Below the pieces are notes generated by a model. The model was not told where the DNA came from. It saw nothing but the letters and a program-made list of their open reading frames with translations, and made no database searches. From CAZVWQ01 sp964631275 (lineage in GTDB: Bacteria; Patescibacteriota; JACMRA01), in contig CAZVWQ010000014.1 in NCBI GenBank assembly GCA_964631275.1, positions 1-36,341 of the forward strand: 36,341 nucleotides of DNA, given 5' to 3'. Positions 25,130-33,050 of this stretch are shown piece after piece; the stretch's first letter is position 1, and the number at the start of each line of letters is the position of its first letter. The position numbers and the translations under genes are program-made.

Positions 25130-25244
25130 TATACCACCCTCGTGTTAGATTGCATAAACTTTTTATACAAAATTAATTCCTAAATAAGGAATTTGTTTGA
25201 TTAACTAAAAGGTAATTGTGAAATTTGCAAGTGCAATCGGTATA
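25130..25244 (+). mobile_element. MITE family E copy E1 (full-length reference)
   Basis: 115 bp, TATACC to GGTATA. Inner inverted repeats are AGATTGCA near the left end and TGCAATC near the right end. The core TTCCTAAATAAGGAATTTGTT is shared in part with E2-E5. Confidence 0.6.
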
Positions 25245-25306
25245 AAATAAAACTAAAATTAATTTTTGATTTGAGACGAGAAGACGATTTTGATAGCTAG
25301 ACAAAA

Positions 25307-25380
25307 GACACTCTAAGCTTTTGTTTTAAGCAAAAAAAATTGCTCAATTAAAAAGAGTGTCACAAAACGTCACACCCTTT
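25307..25380 (+). ncRNA. Candidate RNA switch with competing stems
   Basis: AGAGTGTC (25354-25361) pairs perfectly with GACACTCT (25307-25314). The overlapping AAAGAGTGT (25352-25360) can instead pair with ACACCCTTT (25372-25380, one mismatch), followed by TTTT. The two foldings exclude each other, as in attenuators. No promoter or peptide was identified. Confidence 0.3.
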
Positions 25381-25546
25381 TACTATACTACTGAAAAGTT
25401 ATTTATAAACTTTTTATATTTTTTATATTTTATAAGCTTTTTAAGGCCTTTATAAATTTTAATCAATAAAGACAAATTTGTAAAATATATTTACAAAAAA
25501 GTTAAAAATAAAAACAAATTCTTTTCTTGACTTTACCTAACATTGT

Positions 25547-25645
25547 CTCGGCGGCTATTAACCTAACATATTTTCCCAATAGGTAGCTTATAACTGAGTC
25601 AATTACCAAAGAAATCTTATGAAAGACCTCCTTGTGAGGTTTTTT
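25547..25645 (+). ncRNA. Structured RNA element upstream of serA
   Basis: Three nested helices can form: CTCGG (25547-25551) with CTGAG (25594-25598), GGCT (25553-25556) with AGCT (25585-25588), and ACCTA (25561-25565) with TAGGT (25580-25584). An intrinsic terminator follows 28 nt later. The sequence is clearly more GC-rich than its surroundings. A TTGACT at 25527-25532 lies just upstream without a good -10. It may be a small RNA or a terminating leader of serA. Confidence 0.4.
25626..25645 (+). terminator. Intrinsic terminator upstream of serA
   Basis: ACCTC (25626-25630), CTTGT loop, GAGGT (25636-25640), then TTTTT. No protein gene ends nearby on this strand; the antiporter stop is 840 nt upstream. 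Confidence 0.65.
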
Positions 25646-25854
25646 GTTTTGAGCTTGTTTTATACTGATTATAAACTATATTTCAGTTTTTTTTAGAATC
25701 TAAATTTTGGCTTTACTAAGTCTAAACACCAAAAAGCAATCAAATAAAAACTAAAAAAATTCTAATTTGGATTAGATTTGAGTCTAGTAAACAAATTTTT
25801 TGACAAACAAACTAAAACTAAAAACGTTTAGTTTAATAATTCTTTTTTTTAAAA

Positions 25855-26172
25855 ATGTCAAAAATACTTCTCTTAGAAGATATTAATCTCAGTAGTAAGG
25901 CATTTTTTGAAAGTAAGGGCTATCAAGTAGATGTTCTATCGTCTTCACTTGAGACTAAAGAATTAATAACCGAATTAAAAAAAGGATACGAGCTTCTGGG
26001 TTTAAGATCAAAAACCAAAATTAACACCAAAGTCATAGAAAATAAATTACAGCTTAAAGCTATATCTATGTTTGGTATTGGCCTTAACCATATTGATTTA
26101 GAGGCTTGTCAAAAAGCTGGCTTGGCTCTTTTTAATGCCCTTTTTCAAGTTCACGTTCGGTGGCCGAATTAA
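25855..26172 (+). CDS. serA: D-3-phosphoglycerate dehydrogenase, N-terminal piece (frameshifted)
   Basis: SerA oxidises 3-phosphoglycerate, the first step of serine synthesis. This 105-aa piece is the start of the substrate-binding domain: KILLLEDI, LLGLRSKTKI and SMFGIGLNHIDLEA (about 76-89) are the usual SerA landmarks. After ALFNA the frame leaves the family: it reads LFQVHVRWPN and stops. One extra base in the CCCTTTTT run (26139-26146) would give the conserved NAPFSSSRSVAEL and join it to the 26160 frame. It is therefore a single gene with a one-base loss, by mutation or sequencing error. No Shine-Dalgarno. Confidence 0.85.
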   Translation: MSKILLLEDINLSSKAFFESKGYQVDVLSSSLETKELITELKKGYELLGLRSKTKINTKVIENKLQLKAISMFGIGLNHIDLEACQKAGLALFNALFQVHVRWPN

Positions 26173-27089
26173 CCATTAGCGAAATAATTAGTTTAGTCCG
26201 TAAAATCTCTCAAAGAAACTTAGAGATGCATCAAGGTATCTGGAACAAAACTGCTAACTATTCTCACGAAGTTAGAAGCAAGACTTTAGGAATAATTGGC
26301 TATGGGAGGATTGGTACGCAAGTTTCTGTTTTAGCTGAAGCTTTGGGAATGAAAGTTAAATATTATGATTTAGAAGAAAAAATGGCTATTGGAAATGCTC
26401 AAAGAGTGTCTAGTTTTGAAGATTTACTTAGCTCTAGCGACATTATAAGTCTACACATCGATGGTCGAGAAGAAAATAACAACTTAATTAGCCAAAAAGA
26501 ATTTCAGCTAATGAAAGATGAAACTATTTTGATCAATCATTCTAGGGGCAAAGTAGTAGATCTCAAAGCCTTGGTAAAAAACTTAAAACTCAAAAAAATT
26601 GCTGGAGCTGGTATTGACGTTTTTCCTGATGAGCCAAAAAAGAATACGCAAAATTACTTTTCTGAACTTAATGAATATCCAGAAATATACGAATTATCTA
26701 AATTTATTAATGTAATCTTAACTCCACACATCGGAGGTAGTACAATTGAAGCCCAAGAAGCAATTGCTAATTTTTGCAGTCATAGGTTAGATAGTTATTA
26801 TAAGCTTGGAGACACTAGTTATTCAGCTAACTTTCCTAGTCTTTCTCCAGGTAATATTATCAAGGGCCATTCAAGATTAATCCATTTACATATTAATCAA
26901 GCAGGAGTTTTGGCAGGTATTAACGAAATTTTAGCTGAACAAGGCTTAAATATAGAAGCTCAAATGTTAAAAACTCAAGAACAAGTTGGCTACGCTATAA
27001 TCGATGTTTCTGGAAAAATATCAAAAAAAAGTATGGCTAGACTAGAACAAATTCCAGGGACAATCATGACAAATATTAAACTTACCTAA
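26160..27089 (+). CDS. serA: D-3-phosphoglycerate dehydrogenase, main piece with ACT domain
   Basis: This frame carries the rest of SerA. It continues at SVAEL, whose GTG codon is unlikely to be a real start. The NAD-binding Rossmann motif GYGRIG is at about 47-52 of this frame. ILINHSRGK has the substrate/catalytic arginine, AGAGIDVFPDEP holds the expected acidic block, and TPHIGGSTIEAQ has the catalytic histidine. A C-terminal ACT domain (about 235-309, HLHINQAGVLAGINEIL) is the serine-sensing regulatory module of E. coli-type SerA. All key residues are intact, so the enzyme would work if the frameshift is an artefact or is bypassed. serB and serC are not nearby. Confidence 0.9.
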   Translation: MAELTISEIISLVRKISQRNLEMHQGIWNKTANYSHEVRSKTLGIIGYGRIGTQVSVLAEALGMKVKYYDLEEKMAIGNAQRVSSFEDLLSSSDIISLHIDGREENNNLISQKEFQLMKDETILINHSRGKVVDLKALVKNLKLKKIAGAGIDVFPDEPKKNTQNYFSELNEYPEIYELSKFINVILTPHIGGSTIEAQEAIANFCSHRLDSYYKLGDTSYSANFPSLSPGNIIKGHSRLIHLHINQAGVLAGINEILAEQGLNIEAQMLKTQEQVGYAIIDVSGKISKKSMARLEQIPGTIMTNIKLT

Positions 27090-27160
27090 AAAACCTTAGC
27101 CATTCTGGTTAAACATAGGGATGTTCTACACTATTATTAATCTTTTCTTAAACCTTTTAT

Positions 27161-27232
27161 TTGTGCCTATTTCGTGTCAATTTGGATCAAACTTTTATAT
27201 AAAATCAATCCCTAAACAAGTTACTTGTTTAT
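27161..27232 (+). repeat. Family E element, left half (E3)
   Basis: TTCGTGTCAATTTGGATCAA, TATAAAATCAATCCCTAAAC and TTACTTGTTT follow E2 and E1. The right half is missing and family B copy B3 begins about 10 nt later. Confidence 0.45.
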
Positions 27233-27242
27233 TTATACTTTG

Positions 27243-27335
27243 TTAAGTACTCAGTGAGTTTTTCTGACTATACTTTTTTATTTAATCAAACTAAAACCTC
27301 CAGTTAAATCATATTTTAGTCAGGACTTGGGTATA
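27243..27335 (+). mobile_element. Repeat family B copy B3
   Basis: 93 bp from TTAAGTACTCAGTGAGTTTT to GGACTTGGGTATA. It matches the reverse complement of B2 along its length. It ends just before the enolase stop codon. Confidence 0.55.
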
Positions 27336-27342
27336 AATCAGA

Positions 27343-28605
27343 TTACTCTTCTAATCCATCATAAATCTCCAAAAGCCTGTTAAATTTAGCTACTCTTTCA
27401 CCTCTAGCTGGAGCTCCAAGCTTAATAAATTCACTCTGTGAAGCAAAAGCTAGATCAGAAATAAAAGTATCAACAGTCTCTCCACTGCGATGAGAAATAA
27501 TAGTTATATAATTGTTATTTTTGGCTAGGTTAATCATTTCTGCTGTTTCCATAACACTTCCAATCTGATTGAGTTTGATTAAAACTCCATTAGCAGCTTT
27601 ATTAGCTAAGCCAAACTTTTCAAACCTTCTAGGATTAGTTACAAAAAAATCATCTCCAATTAAATGAATTTCTTTACCTAATTCGGTAGTTATTTTTTTC
27701 CAACCTTGGACGTCGTCTTCATTAAAACCATCTTCGATAGAGATTATTTTAAATTTTTCAGATAATTTTTTATAAAAATCAGTTAACTGAACTTGGTTCA
27801 TTTGCTTACCTTCGATCTTATAGATATTATTACTTGAATCATAAAATTCATTGGCTGCACAATCTAGAGCTAGCTGGCATTGTTTAGAATTATATCCAGC
27901 GTCTTTTATAGCAGTTTGCAGGTATTCCAAAACTTTTTCTGTGTTTTCTAGGTTAGGAGCAAAACCACCTTCATCGCCCAAAGCTGTAATCATTTTGTTT
28001 TTGTGTAAATTTTTCTTTAAAGTATGATAAATCTCGCTAGCAGCTCTAATATCAGTTTCTAATTGAGAGGTGTTAGGAACAATCATAAATTCCTGAATAT
28101 CTAAAGGGTTATCTGCATGTATACCGCCATTAATCACATTGCACATTAATCTGGGAAACTTACGGTTAACTGGAAGGTTGCTAAAATACAATCTACGTAA
28201 ATAGTGCCATAGTTCTAAATTATGGAAATCGGCAAAAGCTCGGTGAGCAGCCATAGATACTGAAAGAATGGCATTGGCACCCAATATGCTTTTATTTTCA
28301 CTGGAATCTAGCTTTAGCATATAGGTGTCGATTTCGTCTGCAGAAACAAACTCTTTGCCAATTAATTCTTTAGCTATAGTTTGGTTGACATTTTTAACTG
28401 CCATGCTGACTCCTTTACCAAAAAAAGCTTTTTCGTTATCTCTAAGTTCTAGAGCTTCGTAAGTTCCAGTACTTGCTCCACTGGGTACACTAGCTTGAGC
28501 CGTTATAGATTTTATTTCTTGTTCGATCTGAAAATAAGTCGTAACAGTCGGTAAACCTCTAGAATCTAGAATCCACCGTGAATAGAGATTAGTAACTATA
28601 GCCAT
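27343..28605 (-). CDS. eno: Enolase
   Basis: Enolase converts 2-phosphoglycerate to phosphoenolpyruvate in glycolysis. The 420-aa protein begins with SRWILDSRGLPTV and PSGASTGTYEALELRD. Catalytic E212 (GDEGGFAPN) and K344 (GVLIKLNQIGS) and the metal ligands D248, E291 (IEDGFNEDD) and D318 (IGDDFFVTN) are all present, as is SHRSGET (371-377). The length is slightly below the usual 430. Together with pgi it shows a glycolytic route. ATG start, no Shine-Dalgarno. Confidence 0.98.
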   Translation of the reverse strand: MAIVTNLYSRWILDSRGLPTVTTYFQIEQEIKSITAQASVPSGASTGTYEALELRDNEKAFFGKGVSMAVKNVNQTIAKELIGKEFVSADEIDTYMLKLDSSENKSILGANAILSVSMAAHRAFADFHNLELWHYLRRLYFSNLPVNRKFPRLMCNVINGGIHADNPLDIQEFMIVPNTSQLETDIRAASEIYHTLKKNLHKNKMITALGDEGGFAPNLENTEKVLEYLQTAIKDAGYNSKQCQLALDCAANEFYDSSNNIYKIEGKQMNQVQLTDFYKKLSEKFKIISIEDGFNEDDVQGWKKITTELGKEIHLIGDDFFVTNPRRFEKFGLANKAANGVLIKLNQIGSVMETAEMINLAKNNNYITIISHRSGETVDTFISDLAFASQSEFIKLGAPARGERVAKFNRLLEIYDGLEE

Positions 28606-28866
28606 AATTATTATTGGTTATTTATAATCAAATAAAAATATCAAAGTTAAATTAAGTCAAATAACTCCTGTACTTTTTACTTTAGGCTTTAGTCGCTAAT
28701 AATATGGTAATTATCTGTTTAAAACCTATAGTTAAGTTAATAAATAACGAAGTTGGCATAATGTTTTTTAAAAAGGATTTTTAGCTAAATAAAATATTAA
28801 AAAAAATTCAGTTTAACAAAAAATTGAGGCATAAAATTGGACAATTCTTTTGTTTTATGCAAAACT

Positions 28867-28895
28867 TTGACAAATTTATCTCTTAACCCTACCTT
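28867..28895 (+). promoter_or_regulatory. Candidate promoter of the J-domain gene
   Basis: TTGACA (28867-28872), 17-bp spacer, TACCTT (28890-28895), 10 nt before ATG 28906. It supports the ATG over the upstream TTG at 28837, whose frame would run through this promoter. Confidence 0.4.
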
Positions 28896-28905
28896 TACAA
28901 AAAAT

Positions 28906-29553
28906 ATGAATTTTAAAAAAGCTTTAGAAGTTTTTGGATTATCAAATCTCTCCGAGATTACTTCTTTGGAGTTAAAAAAAAAGTATCACAAATTAGCTAA
29001 ACACAAACACCCAGACAAAAAAGGTGGAAGCAATAAAGAGTTTGTAGAGCTAAGACAAGCTTATTTAATTATTTCAGCAGAGCTAGAAAAAAGAAAAATT
29101 GAAAAATCTTCCGGAGGAACAAGTTTAAAAGAATTAACTAAGGAAGAGGTCTTAGATAAATATTATCGAGATACTCAAGAGCTAAAACTTAAAATTGAAG
29201 ATTTTGAGACTAGTTTTAAAGATCAAAATGAAGCCTTAGAAAAATTGAAATCAGAGGTTGAGAATATAATTTTAGAATTTGAAGAAGAAAAAGAAGAAAT
29301 GAAAAAAAAATTGAATCAAGAAATTACTGACCTAGAAAAAGAATATAATCCAAATAGAATTAGAAGGTTACTTTTCTTTTTGCCAAAAAAAAATCAAACT
29401 GAGTTTTGGGCTAAGTATGATAATAAAGTAAGAAAATATTCTAAGATTGACTCAGAAGCTGACTTAGTTTTTTTTAAAAAAATGTTATCAGTTTATGGGG
29501 ATAGTCTTAATGAGATTTCAAAAATTGTATCAAAAATAGGAGAAGAAGATTAA
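28906..29553 (+). CDS. J-domain protein with coiled-coil tail
   Basis: The 215-aa protein starts directly with a J domain (1-65): helix II ends in KLAKHKHPDKKGG with the HPD motif at 35-37, which stimulates Hsp70 ATPase. There is no Gly/Phe region or zinc-finger domain, so it is a class C J protein. Residues about 80-160 are charged heptads (IEDFETSFKDQNEALEKLK, EEEKEEMKKKLNQEI), predicted to form a coiled coil. The tail has RIRRLLFFLPKKNQTEFW, possibly membrane-touching. The partner is likely a DnaK elsewhere. An in-frame TTG at 28837 would add 23 residues without family support. Confidence 0.82.
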   Translation: MNFKKALEVFGLSNLSEITSLELKKKYHKLAKHKHPDKKGGSNKEFVELRQAYLIISAELEKRKIEKSSGGTSLKELTKEEVLDKYYRDTQELKLKIEDFETSFKDQNEALEKLKSEVENIILEFEEEKEEMKKKLNQEITDLEKEYNPNRIRRLLFFLPKKNQTEFWAKYDNKVRKYSKIDSEADLVFFKKMLSVYGDSLNEISKIVSKIGEED

Positions 29554-29712
29554 ACTTGCTTTAAGATCTTTCAAAACTTTTTTTTAATTAAATAAAACAA
29601 AAGTGACAGGTTTTCGGTAAATTCTAATTTTTGGTTTTAGTTAGTTTTATAGAGACCAAAAAGAAATATCTTGAAATTTAAAAAGTCTTAATTTGGGTTG
29701 GTTTGAGTATAA

Positions 29713-30969
29713 TTAAACACCTGGGTCACACTCAGCCTTAGCGTAACAAACAATTATCTTTTTGTTTTGCAATCTAAAATCTAAATATCTAATTTTTCCA
29801 TCAAGAACTTCTTCTCTAAATTGACTACGAAAAACCGCTCTAAGCCTATTACGTAGAGATTCTCTAGGTACTTGGTTAATATTAGAATCAAAGTAGAGAT
29901 CTACTCCAGATCTAGTTTGCATAATTACGTCAGTATCAACTAGGCTAGGGAGACGTGTATCTATGATTTTTATATCATAGCCTTCACCATCTGGACCAAG
30001 TTGCTGCCATAACCAAATTATAAACCATAACCTATTTAATTGAGTTTCAGAATTTTCTAGAGCATAATCTTGAAGAGTTAAAATTTCTCCAGTTTGATCA
30101 TTGGCAACTAAATTAATTGGAGTCTCGACAAAAACTAATTTATCAAAAAGATAAGCCGAGTCTTCAGTAAATATTCTTCCATTTTGAGCTACTCTCCAAT
30201 ATTTTTTTTGATTTCTTTCGTAGACTCCAAGAGTTAATAGGATTGGGTCAGTGCGGATTTGTATAACTAGAGTATTAGGCCATATCCGATCAATAATTTT
30301 AACCGAATTAACTTCTGGAATTTCTTTTTTAGCGATAGCTGTCAAATTGAAATCATTCACAAACCAAAATTGATTATTAGGAACCACTCCGGCAATTTTT
30401 TGAGTATTAAAAGCTACTGCTAATTGTTGGATTTCTTTGGGAGCCAAGAAACTATTTTCAGCAAAAATCACACGGTAATTATTAACTAAAAAAAATCTAT
30501 CAAAAGCAGCTAAATAAAAAACAAAAAGTATAATTGATAAAATTAAACCAAAAATAACTAACTTATTTAATCTTCTTTTTATATCTAATTGAAAAAGAAA
30601 TATTTTGATTTGTTTCCAAAAATTTTCTAGCGTTAGTTCTCTAAAACTAGCAAAAAGCTTATCTTCGCTAGAGAAGTTCTTAAATCCAAATAAATAGTTT
30701 TTGGGTTTGTCTTTTGGATTACTTTTTCTTTTTAGAACATTTTTGATTTTTGTATCTTCACTGGGCTTAAAAACTCTAATTTGGCTTTTGATTTCGGCAA
30801 TATCTTCAGGTTTTTTACTTCCGTAATAAAAAATTTTTGAACCTGATTTTGAACCTGATTTTGAATTTTTAGTTTTTCTCTGAAAAGGGTTAAGCTTAGC
30901 CAAAGAAAAACTTAAGCCAGAATTGATTTTTCTGATCGATTTTCTTTTTGGATTTGGCCTATTTTGCAT
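29713..30969 (-). CDS. ftsQ: FtsQ-like cell division protein (POTRA)
   Basis: The 418-aa bitopic membrane protein has a long, very basic cytoplasmic tail (1-135, many Lys/Arg/Ser, with an SKSGSKSGSK repeat). One transmembrane helix lies at about 137-157 (LVIFGLILSIILFVFYLAAF). The POTRA-like and FtsQ domains follow outside, with EIPEVNSVKIIDRIWPNTLVIQI (the FtsQ P-x-V-x-x-a-x-V-x-r-x-w-P-x-t pattern) and later RLRAVFRSQF and KIRYLDFRLQNKKIIV. FtsQ links the divisome to the FtsB/FtsL pair. No ftsA, ftsZ or mur genes are beside it. The tail is much longer than in typical FtsQ. Confidence 0.78.
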   Translation of the reverse strand: MQNRPNPKRKSIRKINSGLSFSLAKLNPFQRKTKNSKSGSKSGSKIFYYGSKKPEDIAEIKSQIRVFKPSEDTKIKNVLKRKSNPKDKPKNYLFGFKNFSSEDKLFASFRELTLENFWKQIKIFLFQLDIKRRLNKLVIFGLILSIILFVFYLAAFDRFFLVNNYRVIFAENSFLAPKEIQQLAVAFNTQKIAGVVPNNQFWFVNDFNLTAIAKKEIPEVNSVKIIDRIWPNTLVIQIRTDPILLTLGVYERNQKKYWRVAQNGRIFTEDSAYLFDKLVFVETPINLVANDQTGEILTLQDYALENSETQLNRLWFIIWLWQQLGPDGEGYDIKIIDTRLPSLVDTDVIMQTRSGVDLYFDSNINQVPRESLRNRLRAVFRSQFREEVLDGKIRYLDFRLQNKKIIVCYAKAECDPGV

Positions 30970-31013
30970 TTAATTGATCTAAAGAAAGTTTATAAATTTT
31001 GTAAATACTTTAA

Positions 31014-31044
31014 TTGACAAAGCTGATAATTGAAATCTTATTTT
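31014..31044 (+). promoter_or_regulatory. Candidate promoter of the LeuRS editing-domain gene
   Basis: TTGACA (31014-31019) with TATTTT (31039-31044) at a 19-bp spacer, or TTATTT at 18 bp. It is 24 nt before the ATG. It would also serve pgi. Confidence 0.4.
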
Positions 31045-31068
31045 TTATATTATTAAAAATAAAAAGCC

Positions 31069-31683
31069 ATGAAACTAAATACATTTACTACTCGTCTTGA
31101 CACCATCTTTGGAGTAACATTTGTGGTTTTAGCTCCAGAGCACCCAGAGGTTATGAATTTAACCAAACCAGAATTTAAATCTCAAGTAAAAGCCTATATT
31201 GAAACTACCAAGGCAAAATCAGATCGAGAAAGACAAATAAATAAAGAAAAAACAGGGGTTTTTATAGGTAGTTATTTAAAACACCCATTAACTAATAAAT
31301 TAATTCCAATATGGGTTGCGGACTATATTCTTTATTCTTATGGAACTGGGGTGGTTATGGCTGTACCAGCTCATGATGAACGTGATTTTGAATTTGCTAC
31401 TAAATTTGGATTAGATATAATACCAGTAATTAAGCCAAAAGATAAGAATTTGCCAAAAAAAATTACCAAGCCAATAACAACTAAAGGTGTTTTAGTCAAT
31501 TCTAATGAATTTAATGGTTTAAGTTCTGAAGAAGCAATTAATGTAATTGGTCAAAAATTACAATCAGAAAAGAAAGCTAATAAAAAAACTAATTACAAAT
31601 TTAGAGATTGGGTTTTTAGCAGGCAACGTTATTGGGGAGAACCCTTCCCTTTTAAGTATTTGGATCCAGAGTTTATAACTTAA
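31069..31683 (+). CDS. Stand-alone leucyl-tRNA synthetase CP1 editing domain
   Basis: The 204-aa product aligns only with the editing domain of LeuRS, which hydrolyses tRNA-Leu mischarged with norvaline or isoleucine. It opens at FTTRLDTIFGVTFVVLAPEHP (6-26), where T7, T8, R9, D11 and T12 match E. coli T247, T248, R249, D251 and T252. P250 is L10 here. KTGVFIGSY, PIWVADYILYSYGTG and AVPAHDERDFEFA (98-110) follow, with the universal Asp as D106. It ends shortly after DWVFSRQRYWGEPFPF, the re-entry to the catalytic domain. HIGH, KMSKS and the anticodon domain are absent. An in-frame TAA lies 3 codons before the ATG. The product could be a trans-editing factor, a subunit of a split LeuRS or a remnant. 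It lies 34 nt before pgi, same strand. Confidence 0.85.
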   Translation: MKLNTFTTRLDTIFGVTFVVLAPEHPEVMNLTKPEFKSQVKAYIETTKAKSDRERQINKEKTGVFIGSYLKHPLTNKLIPIWVADYILYSYGTGVVMAVPAHDERDFEFATKFGLDIIPVIKPKDKNLPKKITKPITTKGVLVNSNEFNGLSSEEAINVIGQKLQSEKKANKKTNYKFRDWVFSRQRYWGEPFPFKYLDPEFIT

Positions 31684-31717
31684 ATTTTTATTTATTAATT
31701 TTTATAAAAAACAAAAT

Positions 31718-33025
31718 ATGTTTCAATTTGATTATTCTAATTTATTTAAAATTACTACAGAGCATGGCTTAAGTTCTGCAGATTTTGATTCTTGGGCAAC
31801 TAAATTTAGTCACTACAAAGAGCTTATACTTTCTAGAAAGCAAGGTTTCTTGGATTTGCCTGAGGACACAACTAATTTAAATAAAATACAAAAGTTTGCT
31901 GATTCAATTAAAGGAAATTTTGAATATATTGTAATATTAGGAATTGGAGGTTCGATGCTTGGTCCGCAAACGATCTTAGCAGCACTAGACACCAATCTTG
32001 ATAGGCAAAAATCTGGACGAAGTAATTTTCCTAAAATATTGACTGCTGATAATGCTGATCCATTCTTAATTGCTGATGTAGCTCAACAAGTTGATTTAAC
32101 AAAAACTTTGTTCTTAGTACAAACCAAATCTGGAGGAACTCCAGAAACTTTAAGTCAGTATTTTTATTTTCGTGATTTAGTTTCTAAAGCTAACCTAAAA
32201 ATTAAGAATCATTTTGTTTTTGTAACCGACCCTAATAACGGTTATTTAAGAAAAATTACCAACCAAGAGAATATTCCTAGTTTTGAAATTCCTGAAAATG
32301 TAGGCGGTAGGTTTAGTGTACTAACAAGTGTAGGTTTATTAATATCTAGTTTGGTCGGTTTAGACACAAAAAATATGCTTAAGGGAGCAAAGGAAGCTAA
32401 GCAGGTTTTTTTTGAAGGCCAAAATTTAAATGTTTACAATTTAGCCTTAGCTCAGTATTTATTTTATGAAAAATCCAAACCAATTACAGTTTTGATGCCT
32501 TATTGTTCTAGACTCAAAAAATTTGCTGACTGGTATACTCAGTTGCTATCTGAATCTATTGGTAAAGAAAAAAATTTAGCTGGGCAAATAGTTAATATTG
32601 GATTAACACCTGTACCTTCACTTGGAGCTACAGATCAGCATTCTCAAGCTCAATTATTCAAAGAAGGCCCAAATGATAAATTGATTATTTTTATTGAAGT
32701 TAAAAATTACGGAGAAAAGGTTGTAATCCCAGAAATTTATGGAGATGAGCCTAAGTTTAGCTATCTAAAAAACAAAACTTTTAATGATTTAATTAGTGCT
32801 GAATTAGTTGGAACTAGCCAGAGCTTTACTGAGTCTGAAAAGCCTAATTTAAGTATTATTGTTGATAGAGTAGATGAGTTTAATCTAGGTGGGTTGTTTA
32901 TGATTTTCGAGCTAGCTACAGCTTTTTTGGGTGAAATATTAAAAATTAATACTTATGACCAACCTGGAGTAGAAAGAAGTAAAATAATTACAAAAGAAAT
33001 ATTAGAGAGTGATGTAAGTTTTTAA
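31718..33025 (+). CDS. pgi: Glucose-6-phosphate isomerase
   Basis: Pgi interconverts glucose-6-phosphate and fructose-6-phosphate. The 435-aa protein is of the short bacterial type: VILGIGGSMLGPQ (71-83), LVQTKSGGTPETL for phosphate binding, GGRFSVLTSVGL (PGI signature 1), WYTQLLSESIGKE with the catalytic Glu, GATDQHSQ with the catalytic His, and a C-terminal PGVERSK lysine. Family motifs are all in place. It follows the LeuRS editing-domain gene by 34 nt and has no obvious promoter of its own, so the two are probably co-transcribed. Confidence 0.97.
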   Translation: MFQFDYSNLFKITTEHGLSSADFDSWATKFSHYKELILSRKQGFLDLPEDTTNLNKIQKFADSIKGNFEYIVILGIGGSMLGPQTILAALDTNLDRQKSGRSNFPKILTADNADPFLIADVAQQVDLTKTLFLVQTKSGGTPETLSQYFYFRDLVSKANLKIKNHFVFVTDPNNGYLRKITNQENIPSFEIPENVGGRFSVLTSVGLLISSLVGLDTKNMLKGAKEAKQVFFEGQNLNVYNLALAQYLFYEKSKPITVLMPYCSRLKKFADWYTQLLSESIGKEKNLAGQIVNIGLTPVPSLGATDQHSQAQLFKEGPNDKLIIFIEVKNYGEKVVIPEIYGDEPKFSYLKNKTFNDLISAELVGTSQSFTESEKPNLSIIVDRVDEFNLGGLFMIFELATAFLGEILKINTYDQPGVERSKIITKEILESDVSF

Positions 33026-33050
33026 ACACTATTTTATTTGCTAATTAAAC

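Larger units (their letters stand above)
24785..25854. other. 1.07-kb gene-free region with MITE E1 and RNA structures
   Basis: It contains family E copy E1 (25130-25244), a pair of mutually exclusive stems (25307-25380) and a structured element with terminator (25547-25645). Between these, AT-rich sequence shows nothing further. Confidence 0.55.

Noticed and set aside
28837..28905. TTG start adding 23 residues to the J-domain protein
   Set aside because: The extension has no family support, and a TTGACA promoter lies inside it. The J domain begins right at ATG 28906.
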